Assembly (NCBI GenBank): GCA_032353305.1
Contig: JAUCNG010044447.1
Coordinates: 1 to 23,661 of the forward strand
Source of the DNA: Cephalothrix spiralis
Taxonomy: Eukaryota > Nemertea > Palaeonemertea > Archinemertea > Cephalotrichidae
Direction of reading: 5' to 3'
Length of the DNA stretch: 23,661 bases
The position numbers and the translations under genes were made by a program. The stretch's first letter is position 1. Every line of letters begins with the position of its first letter. Below are positions 1 through 23,661 of the stretch, piece after piece. The notes below the pieces were generated by a model. The model was given only the letters and a program-made list of their open reading frames with translations, did no database searches and was not told the origin of the DNA.

Positions 1-196
1 TCTGGCTCCCGGGCCCTCAGGATCCTCCGCCATGCATTTTTTTATCAAATATAAGTATTATACTATCTTAAATCAGCTCTTGCCCCGATATAAAGCGTCA
101 CCATCACATTTTATTTCGACTTTCAAAGATGACGTCATTTTTTGGGATGCAAAAAAATAACAAGTGTAATCTATATAACTTCTGAACAGTACATAC
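1..196 (-). other. Start of CERK intron 2
   Basis: The intron begins with donor GTATGT at 196-191 and runs off the left edge. Positions 4-32 are unusually GC-rich for this window (CCCGGGCCC followed by GGATCC) and may be the edge of a repeat. No coding signal is seen here. Confidence 0.6.
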
Positions 197-3100
197 CTCT
201 ACTCTGTAGTTTTTCTTTTATCTTATGAACCCACTGTTCACATGACTGGCTGTCCTGACAACCAAATGTAACTCTTTTCTCCCTCCATTTGTATTTACCA
301 CAGGGTCTCATGAGAATAACAGCAAAACATGTTGATGCAGATGATAATTCATAAGATTTAGACCCTTTTCTTCGTGGTAAATTTTTCTCTGGTAACACAG
401 CTATTATATCATGGAGTTCCACACAGTGTATACCACTTTCTGAAAAAAATGAAGGAGATTTTATGACAATTGCCAAGTTGAAAATTAGAGCTTTTACATA
501 AATACATTCTATGAAAGATTTTTGTTTTCTTAATTATTCAGAATATAGACACTGGAAGAAAACATTTGCAAACAAAAATCGTGTGTCGTACAACTTTTTA
601 GAAGCTAATCTATTTCTGGTCATGGTTGGCAATTTTAATAATCAATCTTTAATTCCCGACTCCAAAACAAAAGCTGATAAAGATGCACAAATTCAGCCTG
701 CATGATCAGTATACATGTAGTAATACTTTTATAAGCAGGATATATTTTCAAAGTACAATATTGCAAACATTTTAAAGGCACAAATATCAAAAAGTAAGCA
801 CTCTAAAAAACAAGGGGTCGGACTAAAAATTATCCTTTTTCACTCTAGGAAAAATCCCAAAAATTTCACAAATTCCAGTACACTTTTTTGACCCACGTCC
901 GACCCTCGCTGAAAGGATCTGTTTAAAATTATTTTTTAACAGAACTGAATAGTGCAGTTCATTCAAAAATGTGAATTTTTTAACAGAATGCAAAATAAAT
1001 CCCCTCCTATTTTGCTGAAAATGTGGAAAAGAATTACATTTCATCACTTTTGACACCCTCTCACCCCCACCATTGGTGTCAAACAAGAATTTATACAAAT
1101 TCTTGGTAACAGTTGCTGTTAAATTTCATACCACAAGATTAGAAGCTCTTCTTGGTCACGACCTCAGAAGACTGAATTACAATACATCACACATAACAGG
1201 AGAAAGGTTCATAGCTTTGCCAAAGATCATCTGAAGATGACAAGTGGGGTTTAAATATTGAACCAGACTTTCTGAATTAATTTTCAACAAATTCCGAGCA
1301 ATGTAAATGTTAGGCTGCAAACTTAAGATTTTTCACAAAATCTCAGGCTACTGAAGTGATAATAAATATAAACTTGGACATATATACAGGGTGTCCCAAT
1401 ATTATGGAGATGACGTCATATTGTGACTAATTATGAATTGACCATATCGCTGCTAGTCATCTCTAGAGAGATCACGGTCTTGTCTTGCAGATAAAATAAA
1501 TTTCTGTCTAACAACAACTGTCAAATGAACGTCCTTTCTCGAAAATGTGATTCTAGGAAATGTGATATTTGATGACTTTTAATTTTTTATTCAATTTACT
1601 ATTCACAAAAAAAAATATTAAAAATTCAAATGCACTGAAAATATTCCAGATTAATATTTTAGAGTGATTGAAAATAGCATTCTCTCGATCTTTTATTCGG
1701 GAGAGAAGACCATGTTCTCAAATAGGTATTTTTTGCAATTATTTTAAAGATATTCGTAATTAAGTCACAATATGAATACTGCATGTTAAAGGACAGGCTT
1801 TTCCCGGGAATTTTTATACCCGTTCATATCAATGTACAGATATTAATCTCTTGTTTACTAGAGTACAATATGATGTCATCTGGCTGTTTTCCATAATATT
1901 GACAATATTGGGACACACTGTATAAGACATAACTAATTCCATGACGGCTTAGCGTATAAACCCATATGTTTAGATTCAGGTCGATCAGGTATTATAGTCA
2001 ATTGGAATAAATGTAAATTTTTACACGAAACAGTGAAATTAAATATGCTGTATTGAATAATTACAAAATTTACCATGTAAATACCATTAACGCATATATA
2101 CACCGTCCGACATCTGTAAATTATATGAACACCTACATGATAAAACATGTGTTTAAACTTCACAAGAGTTGAGGGTCACCAATAAAATCTTGATTAATGG
2201 AGGAGGGGTACCAATATCGGTTTGTTAATTTTGGGTCACTGGGTGTTCTACTAAGCTACATTACAACACATAAAACCTGCATACAAGGCATACCAAGCGT
2301 ATATAAGCTATAGCTTATACATGTACCCTTGGCATACTTGATCACACCTACAATCGCCAACCTGCGCCAACTTTTCATAATTCAAGATCATTCAACAAAA
2401 CTGGAGTTTTGCCCATGTAAGATCATGTAAAAGATCTTAAACGGATATAAACAAGAATACCAGGACAGTCATATATGTCGTAACTCATTAAATATTTCAA
2501 TTTGACCTCATGCACTACTTATGCCTATTGGATAAAAGCCAAAACAAGATAATAATGTTTTGAATCAGTACAGTTGTACCGGATTTGTTAAACTTTGTGG
2601 AATTTACGATCTACCGATTTTCTATAAGTTATGATCGTTTGTCTACAAGGCTTTACCTCAGGAAAAAAGTTTCGTAGATACCACTATCTGCATCAAAATA
2701 CCCCCATGATTCCCCAATATATTATCTGACAGTTATAATATACGAAAATCTATAGTTTCACATTTAGGAGCTAATATAGGATCATATAGAGGATGAGTTC
2801 ATAGAACTCAAATGTTCATATTCTTAGCATAATAAAAAACCAATCCAAGCATAATTTCTACCATTCGTAAAATAATTTTTAAAAAAGCAAATTCGTTAAA
2901 TGAATTTTTATAGCCTAACATTTTAGAGCCTAAATTCCTAAAACATCCATCCTCCTTGAATTCCTCCCAAATTAATGTGGATGTACCCCCAATGAATACC
3001 AAGTCAGTTCGATATGCATCTAGATGGCCTGGGTATGCAGTTGCCTGGAATATCATTCATGATAATATAAATCAAATATTCAGTCTTGTAAATGATAAAT

Positions 3101-5601
3101 AAAGAGTCTGAAGGACCCTTGAACATCGTTGTGAATGTCAACACAAATTTCCAGAAGGGGTAAATGTAAATGCAATGAAACAAAATCAATAGTACATTTC
3201 TAAATAACGGGAACCCCTTTGGATTCCAGTTTGTTCTCTCATGACAGCGATGGGTGATGTATGACACTCTAATTTCAAGCTGTAGTATTGAATTGTAACA
3301 TGTTACAGGATTTACAGCAACCTGCTAATAATAAACATGTTGTTAATTGTTTTGACAACTATCACTTACACACCCACATTAATAATGTGTTAATCGTGAT
3401 GTTTCACAATAAAATATCATATGCACCTGAAAATTATGAAAAATATTAATAATAAAGATAAATTGTGTGAAAGTTAAAATTTCAGATATTAATTTCCATG
3501 CCAGCTGTGCTAAAAAAGGTGTTTGATAAATGTGAGACACAACGGTTATTAAAATTCAGTCATAAAAAGAGGGTGATATATGTCCTATTAAATTTTGTGT
3601 TAGATAACATCGATCAATGCTACCAAATTCTAGAAAATGTGTCACCCACAAAAACAAATACATTGATAGCTTAGAAAGCAAGTAAGCTTAATAGTAATTC
3701 ATTTAAAATGCACTCACTCAGTTTAAAACTAATTAGAAGAATACATGATTATAACCCAAGACCCTTAAAATAAGATAATAAAGTACAAGAAATGTTTTTG
3801 ATACCTATTAACTCCAAACTAATTTCTGATAAACTAATATCAGAAAACATATGCAGTTCATCAATTTCAACATCACTTTCAATGCCTGTAATTAAACAAT
3901 TTCTTGAATTATTTCCTTTAAAAGCAATCATGAAAATTCTGAAATAAATCTCTATACATTAATTAATATAGGCAATTCACTGATATCAATATTATATAAC
4001 TTCACCCAAACTTTTTTGTCAGGGTAAATATTAGTGAAGTGCCATAGAAAATGAACTCTTTTTTGGAAATCAGGATCATTTGGTTTGATGAGGGGACAGT
4101 TGAGGATTTTTTTTAAAATATTACAGAAGGTTATCAAGTTTGCTGGCCAATTTTAAACCAGAAAGTCATCCATAATCTGCTAAGCTTCACTTATTGTCAC
4201 TAGCAACAATTCATATCCCCTTCCAGACCATGATATGAGTCTACAAAAAATCTTACTTGGCCTTAAGGCCTATTTTTACTTCAAAAATAGATTGAGCATG
4301 TGACAAAAAAAACTTTTAACCAGCTGTTCCACAGTAGGCCCTACTGTTCAGTAACTTGAATTTTTAACAGGAACATATCAGAGGGGGGCGAAGGGGGGGG
4401 TCCTCATACCGCTTCCCGTTAGCAAAAAACGTGATATCCTGCTTCCGTTCGCTCTAATGGGATTGTAATTTTCATAGCTTTATCGTTTTAGCGATAAAAA
4501 ATCTGAAAATTGCGGGTTTTTCAAATCCCGTCTCCGTATCCCGAACTAAAATTCTCAATATCCCGCATCCATAAGCAATTTTAGGGCTTTTCCCGCTTCT
4601 GTTCTGACCCCTTCACCCCCCTCATATCAGTGCATCTGAAGTTCTGAACCCTATATCTCAAAGTTCTCTCCAAAAATCTAAGTTCTCTAATAGAATTAGG
4701 GACAGGGTTGGGTTTTAAGATAAACTCCTAGTATAAAGGGTGGCATGTAAATTCCTGATACTCACTATAAGAAAACATATAAGTTTCCTGATTGATAAGG
4801 TAAACTGCATCTTGATTTACTGAACTATATTGGCATCTAACGTTCTAAAGTAATGCGTCAAATGTATGAAGTTAAACCAGAGACTTGTACTTTGTGTTAT
4901 AAATGGGTGAACGTGGTGCTTTCCATAGCTCAAGGAAAACAAAATTTCATTTTAAGAGTCCTGTACATGATTTTTGTCTTAGATGTGATCTGCAGGATCT
5001 GGCTGTTAGCTTGCAGATTAGTAGTAATAGTATGAAGAAGAATTTAATAGTGTACGCAAACAAAAGACCTGCTGAGGAAGGACTGTCTTAGGAGCGAGAC
5101 CGGCTCAGACTTGCCCTCGTCCCAGGCGGCAAAGCCCCCTGATTAATATAATTTAACCATTTTCCTGATCTCGACAATTATTTTTCATTTCCTGTAACAG
5201 TGTAAAAATCTTTTCCCGTTTCAAAATTTCAATGGAATTTTTCTTGTTCACTCTTTGGAAATACAATCTAGCTGGATTTTAATTATTGGGCATCTCTCAA
5301 ATAATTGTAATGCATGTAATATAATGAAATAAGATAAACACTATTCAATTAGAGTCATAAATTTGACAGTTCCACATTTTAAATTTTAATTTCATTTTTT
5401 TTACAATTTATTTTAACTTTAAATTTAAACAAAATTATACTTACTAGAATTGAGATCTTCCTTATGTTCAGAGTATCCACCAGAGTGATGATGACAGTCC
5501 CAATATAAAGCAGTATTAGTAAGAGTAACAATAAAAGGTTTACTCTGAATTCGAAGAACAGATTGAAGCAAAACTTTCGATGTGTCCTGTGTCGGCGCCA
5601 T
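197..5601 (-). CDS. CERK: Ceramide kinase, N-terminal two exons, partial at left edge
   Basis: Ceramide kinase phosphorylates ceramide to ceramide-1-phosphate; its N-terminal PH-type domain directs it to Golgi and plasma membranes. Exon 1 (5601-5445) starts at ATG 5601-5599 and encodes 52 residues plus one base, ending at donor GTAAGT. Exon 2 (439-197) follows acceptor TTCAG in matching phase and brings the total to 133 residues, ending at donor GTATGT. The stretch LLQSVLRI aligns with human LQSVLWV. This includes L12, equivalent to human Leu10, which is reported as important for activity. HDIIAV aligns with human SEIIAV. KYKWREKRVTFGC, with a downstream W122 and EKLQSR, aligns with the human HRWKWAQVTFWC region and its following helix. 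The diacylglycerol-kinase-type catalytic domain must lie left of position 1. Intron 1 is about 5 kb. The gene follows METAP2 on the same strand, with no evidence of a functional link. Confidence 0.87.
1387..1920. mobile_element. Non-autonomous Tc1/mariner-type MITE, 534 bp
   Basis: The left end CAGGGTGTCCCAATATT is inverted at the right end as CAGTGTGTCCCAATATT, and both ends abut TA dinucleotides (1385-1386 and 1921-1922). The repeat extends inward past a 9-bp insertion in the right arm through ATTATGGA and on to GATGACGTCATATTGT versus GATGACATCATATTGT. No transposase frame is present, so this is a deletion derivative or MITE. It sits in CERK intron 1. Confidence 0.8.
3749..4137 (-). pseudogene. 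Possible decayed coding segment, family unknown
   Basis: Two adjacent minus-strand frames have protein-like composition. One (4137-3952) includes KRVHFLWHFTNIYPDKKVW. The other, in a different frame (3931-3749), includes ESDVEIDELHMFSDISLSE. A frameshift and stop separate them. Neither matches a CERK region, and no clean exon boundaries are seen, although ATTACAG near 3885 could act as an acceptor. This may be remnant transposon coding sequence or chance. Confidence 0.2.
4381..4623. mobile_element. G-rich terminal-inverted-repeat element, 243 bp
   Basis: The left end GAGGGGGGCGAAGGGG is inverted at the right end, where the plus strand reads CCCCTTCACCCCCCTC. The interior repeats CCCGCTTCCGTT-like and CCCGCATCC-like words, which differ strongly from the AT-rich surroundings. 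There is no open reading frame, so it is a short non-autonomous element or SINE-like repeat in CERK intron 1. Confidence 0.6.
4903..5091 (+). CDS. Unrecognised 62-aa reading frame in CERK intron 1
   Basis: The frame starts at ATG 4903 and stops before 5092, and is hydrophilic, with HSSRKTKFHFKSP near the start and NKRPAEEGLS at the end. It is antisense to CERK. There is no signal peptide, no known motif, no strong Kozak context and no nearby poly(A) signal. It could be a chance frame or a degraded processed sequence; I list it only because its composition is more protein-like than that of most frames here. Confidence 0.15.
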   Translation: MGERGAFHSSRKTKFHFKSPVHDFCLRCDLQDLAVSLQISSNSMKKNLIVYANKRPAEEGLS

Positions 5602-5660
5602 TTTTCATCTGAAGATGTTGCCGTAGAAGCGCGATGGCGCTGATTGCACGTGAGAAGTTC
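5590..5660 (-). promoter_or_regulatory. CERK start region with paired ATGGCGC motifs
   Basis: The CERK start codon lies in AAAAATGGCGC on the minus strand. Thirty-three bases away the plus strand carries GCGATGGCGC, so the two ATGs point away from each other. ATGGCG(G/C) resembles the YY1-type initiator often found at animal translation and transcription starts. METAP2 has a similar AAAATGGCTGCC at its start. Calling it regulatory is inference. Confidence 0.35.
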
Positions 5661-8412
5661 ACAACTTTGAAGTCATCAAAGACCAAAACCAATACTATAC
5701 TAGCAGATCACAAAAATACACAAGTATTAAAGATATATTTGTGTAGCAGAAAACATACTTTTTTTGGACAAAGATTTTCATAAATATTATTTTATTAGTC
5801 CGATGTTTCGGTTTTCGAAAGTGAAACTAAAGCGAGTACACAAGCACTAAAAAGTTTTGTTTTGACACGTGACCCTAAATTGGAAAGTTGCCACAGGGGG
5901 GGGGGGGTGTTCTGTTCACGACTTGTAGTACACTTCTTATTCAGTATACTGACGAGGCCAGGGTGTGAGGGGTAAATTTTCTACAAACATAGTCTTTAAT
6001 GCTTTAATTTTTTCTTCATCCTAGTCCCAATTGGGTCCGTATCTTATTTTAGATTTATCGTAGATTTTTTGTTTTCTCTAGATCATCACGACTAGAATTT
6101 GTGATCATTAGTAAGATGGATAACCGGGCCCAAAGAATAAAGATTTTTTTTCCTTTTCCCAAAATTTGGTCTTTTTTATTTATTTTCATTGCATGGAACC
6201 ATAAAAAATTAGTTATGTGTGAGCACACAAGAAGAAGAAAAAGAACAGAAAAGACTTTGGGCTCGGAACTACGCCTGTTATTTTTAGACCTATAATAGCC
6301 AAGAGTGAGACGATTAGAGTCAAAACCCATATGCCATTCCGGTATCATGACGATTTTCTGCTTAGTATTTCCACAGATTTAGTTTTCTTTAAATCTGAGC
6401 TACTCTTTCCTTCCTTCCTGCCCTTATGGATTCGAGATATGCACAATTTTGACCCGTAAACGGCAAGAACAGACGACATAATACAAGTTAGGAATAAAGT
6501 TTATTTCATTTTCTCAGGACAGTAGGACTCATACAATTTTGGGAGCCATCCAAAATCTTTGTGACACCAAAGTTAATAATAATAAAGGCTGATCATAGAA
6601 ACATGTAACTTAACTTGAAATCAATGTTTATGTATATTGTGTAACGTTAAAGACTATAAAAAATACACAATATTCATGCTGCTCATTCCATGAAACGAGA
6701 AATTGTATAAAAACATGATGTTTAATAACATAGATAGATAACGTGAAATTGAACAAAATTGAAACATTTCTATATCCTTTTGACAATTCATACACTTGGT
6801 ACATAATAAGAGGAAGCACTTAACTATTAACGTAAGAATTCACTTCGCGCAAATTAGTAGTTTTCTTCAGTGAGTGTAGAATATGCCCTAACGCCTAATT
6901 TACATCGACATTATCTTATGAAATTAAACATGAATAATTAAAAAAATAAACACATAACTACTTAATTCATAGCAAATTTTAAATACTAGGCCTAACTAAA
7001 GGTATCAAAGAAGGAGTACAAAACGATTTTTTACTGTTTTTTCCTCGATTACTCTATTTTAGTCTCTTTTTTTATCAGATTAATCAACTATAGCTTTTAT
7101 ATCCTTAGCAAGAGAAAATAAAACGATCAAAATTCATTGACTATTTCTAATCGTGAATTTGCTAGACCACCAATACAGCAAAAAACGTGACCAATATGAT
7201 CAGGCCTGGATGGAATTGAACAATCGATCTCGGTCAGGGGGACGTAAATACCTGGCTGTTTTTTGCGCTTTAAGAGGTCTAGCAAATTGAAGATTTGGAA
7301 TAGGAGTAGTTACTGGATTTTGATAGGGTTTATTTTACGTGCTAATGATCATTAATAGCGGACAATTAGCTATAGTATATTTAATTCAGCTAAGGGGAAG
7401 GGACTTAAAAAGATTAAGAGAAATCGAGAGAGAATATAGCGATAAAAATCGTTAAATACCCCTTCTATTATACCCCAGGTATCACAATTTTGATAAGGAT
7501 ATGTAACTATCAGGTAGGTCTGTAAGAGTCCTTCTTGATGATACTTCAATCTTCAATTCGATGTAAGAACAGCATCTTCTTAAAATATTTCATGCATACA
7601 GATAATGTTTTTAATCTAAATTTGCAGTTCTAACAAATAGTTAACATCTAAATATCATTAATAATCGGAGACAAGAGTTATTGATGACCTAAGTCATTTA
7701 ATCAGATCAAGATTTTTTAAACCATTCTCTTCGGAATAAAGTTATCGTAGCACATGATAAATTAGTCTGTTGAAACAGACCGTATTTGGAACCACTTCAA
7801 GGTACAAATACTACCTCTCGTTTACTAGAGTAATGATAAATCTAACACCTCGAAATTAATACATATACAGGTTTTAAAAACATAATGGTGTGTACAGAAA
7901 ATGCATTGAATTAACTGCCATTAAATTTAAGAAATTTATGTGGTGGGTACTGAAAAATGCATTAAATTAACTGCCTTAAAAAGCTAAAAGAGAAAAATAT
8001 TTTGATTAAAGGTGGGCATTATCCAAAATATAATCTTATCCGAAACTGTGAGGCGTTAACAAAACTCATTTAGAAAATGTTCACATTTTAAACGTCTACG
8101 GTCTACCGCGGTAAAACCCTAACTAGACTCTGATTTTTCGTATGTGGGGTTACTTGCAAGTCTATCTACAGAAATTAACCTGAAAAACCTCATTTGATAA
8201 CCAAGTTTGATTTTCTAATTTTGCGTTCGTCCGTAACCATTCTTAAATTCCACCCAAACTTGATCCGTGACTATTCGTATTTTGCAAAATACCCAGGAAT
8301 ATATATTTTCAAATCGAAATCCTGAAATCTTGGTATATAACCGGACATCAAAGAAATATATGAACCCCTGTTGATAGTAATACACATACATCAATAGACT
8401 AAATAATCAATG
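5602..8412. other. Spacer between METAP2 3' end and CERK start
   Basis: This holds the presumed CERK promoter and 5' UTR next to exon 1: a short CpG-bearing segment at 5590-5660, a run of 12 G at 5896-5907 and a CACGTGA at 5868-5874. Further on are a 133-bp hairpin repeat (7156-7288) and otherwise AT-rich sequence. Two overlapping frames on opposite strands near 6055-6348 look like chance. No conserved gene was recognised. Confidence 0.6.
7156..7288. repeat. 133-bp inverted-repeat (hairpin) element
   Basis: Perfect 13-bp ends AATTTGCTAGACC (7156-7168) and its complement (7276-7288) enclose a second imperfect inverted pair, CAGCAAAAAACG near 7176 and CTGTTTTTTGCG near 7256. There is no coding capacity and no tRNA-type B box. 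It is probably a small foldback MITE. Confidence 0.5.
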
Positions 8413-8418
8413 TTTATT
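8413..8418 (-). terminator. Candidate METAP2 polyadenylation signal
   Basis: TTTATT on the plus strand reads AATAAA on the minus strand. It is the nearest canonical signal downstream of the METAP2 stop and implies a 3' UTR of roughly 380-400 nt. In AT-rich DNA this hexamer occurs by chance, so the call rests on position only. Confidence 0.35.
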
Positions 8419-8793
8419 TTAATTTTGAATTCCAATTATTTTTAACGAGTCAATGAAATATTTTTTGATTGTCCTTAATTTAGGATAAAGCATAGATATA
8501 TGCATTTCTTATGATATGAAGCAGGAGTATTTAAGCAAAAGATGGTAGCATAGTGCATAAAATACATAAATAACTTAACGATATACTTCATAATTATCAA
8601 AATAATTCCCTCATATTTAACAATATTCTGAAATACTTTGTATTTACAAATGTAGTGAAATATTTATAAAAATAATCCACATAAACCCTCGTAAATAAAT
8701 TTGTGATAAAATACACATCAGCCTGTCAGTTGAATGGATATCACTTAATCAAAATACACCAAATTCAAAAATCCGGAATACAATTCAAATTTC

Positions 8794-22951
<14,158 letters not shown>

Positions 22952-23359
22952 TTTGAAAGTATCAGAGTTTCCCTTTTCCGCATTCAGTAATCGAACTTTT
23001 CGCATTTCATAATCGCGTATCTAATTAACTTTTTCTTAGTTAAAAGGGATCTTATCAGTTGTAAAATATATGCATTAATACAGCATTGTTATATAGGCAT
23101 CATCTGTCACGAACGTATCATCAATTGCATCTAGAATGTCAAATTCTAAAAAATATTATTTTTGTGTATCAGAGAACTGCCTCTGCTACGATAATTGAGG
23201 TAAACAACATGGCCGCCATGCGGTAACTAAGGAAAAATTATTTTAAAATTCTTTTGAAAAGTTTTTACTTTAAATCTTGTTAAGATGATATAAAAATAGC
23301 TATAACGATTCCGGATTAGGGTAAGGATGATGTTGGTTCATTTCACAGCATAAAAATAG
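22952..23359. promoter_or_regulatory. METAP2 5' UTR and presumed promoter
   Basis: The METAP2 5' UTR includes an in-frame upstream ATG at 23003-23005. Further out, CATGGCCGCCATG (23208-23220) resembles YY1-type start motifs, and a plus-strand ATG at 23209 is followed by a possible donor (CG|GTAACT at 23222). This could be a divergent first exon, but evidence is thin. Confidence 0.35.
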
Positions 23360-23661
23360 AATAGATCTTGTAGATTCATGATTATTGGTTATTTAAATAT
23401 AAACAGTATAAGAAACAAAACTGGGGGAGTCTCTGATATACTTCTAAACAATACTTTGGACATGCTATGTATTGCAGAGAGCAAACTAGATGCTAGTTTC
23501 CCTCAGTCAAACTTTAATTTTCCTAACTATAAACCTTTCCGCAGGGATTTTACCGCAAATAGTGGAGGCCTACTAGCATATGTTAGGTCTGATATTCCAT
23601 GCAGGGAGGTTGATAGACTTTGTCTATCAGGAAATAAGGATTTAGAATTCATGGCTATTGA
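23360..23661 (+). mobile_element. Non-LTR retrotransposon (LINE), endonuclease domain, partial
   Basis: The frame is open from after the stop at 23357-23359 to the right edge, with the first ATG at 23378. The product has the layout of the apurinic-type endonuclease of LINE ORF2. GYLNINSIRNK comes first. CIAESKLDASFP follows, with the catalytic Glu in the ESK motif. Then comes RRDFTANSGGLLAYVRSDIP, the GG-YVR motif. This pattern fits the CR1/L2/Daphne group rather than L1. Reverse transcriptase would lie beyond the window. No stop interrupts the visible 100 codons, so the copy may be young or intact. The true start may be further upstream. Confidence 0.85.

Larger units (their letters stand above)
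440..5444 (-). other. CERK intron 1, about 5 kb
   Basis: The intron is bounded by donor GTAAGT (5444 downward) and acceptor TTTTCAG ending at 440. It contains a mariner-type MITE (1387-1920) and a G-rich inverted-repeat element (4381-4623). It also holds weak reading frames with some protein-like composition at 3749-4137 (minus) and 4903-5091 (plus), and an 18-bp perfect palindrome at 2302-2319. No conserved exon was recognised, and joining exon 1 directly to exon 2 already restores the CERK alignment. Confidence 0.75.

Noticed and set aside
815-905. GGGTCGGA / TCCGACCC inverted pair and the minus-strand frame across it
   Set aside because: Only 8 bp match over about 90 bp; too weak to call an element, and the frame has no motif.
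2808-3267. Two overlapping minus-strand frames in CERK intron 1
   Set aside because: No recognisable domain, no convincing splice sites, and CERK aligns without them.
6055-6348. Overlapping frames on both strands between METAP2 and CERK
   Set aside because: The composition follows T-rich and A-rich runs, there are no motifs, and each overlaps the other; chance is the simpler reading.
7156-7288. Possible tRNA or tRNA-derived SINE
   Set aside because: No cloverleaf, anticodon arm or B box; perfect short ends fit a foldback MITE better.

Overview
This is nuclear DNA of an animal. Genes are split by GT-AG introns, AT content is high, poly(A) signals are present, and introns and spacers are full of short inverted-repeat transposons. 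The METAP2 protein is very close to the vertebrate one, while the introns are modest. I infer a marine-type invertebrate metazoan, but the sequence alone does not fix the phylum.

Two conserved genes lie in tandem on the minus strand. METAP2 (methionine aminopeptidase 2) can be assembled completely as 12 coding exons from 22951 down to 8794, giving 477 aa, with all six catalytic or metal-binding residues in place. About 3 kb downstream is the 5' end of CERK (ceramide kinase). Its exon 1 (5445-5601) and exon 2 (197-439) encode the N-terminal PH-type region, and the kinase exons lie beyond the left edge.

The third gene is on the plus strand inside METAP2 intron 7, antisense to its host. It is one coding exon (15425-15922) for a 165-aa secreted protein with three ~40-residue repeats, best read as a fascin-like beta-trefoil. 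It has an upstream splice acceptor and an AATAAA signal. At the right edge (from 23360) the 5' part of a LINE endonuclease ORF runs off the window.

The rest is intron and spacer. At least seven inverted-repeat elements without transposase are visible: 1387-1920, 4381-4623, 9309-9600, 14561-15190, 16696-17445, 18397-19056 and 22306-22504. There are also three hairpins (7156-7288, 14298-14423, 16101-16171) and a 28-bp tandem repeat. Two copies of one Tc1-like foldback family sit in the introns on either side of METAP2 exon 7. I found no tRNA, rRNA, CRISPR array or prokaryotic feature.
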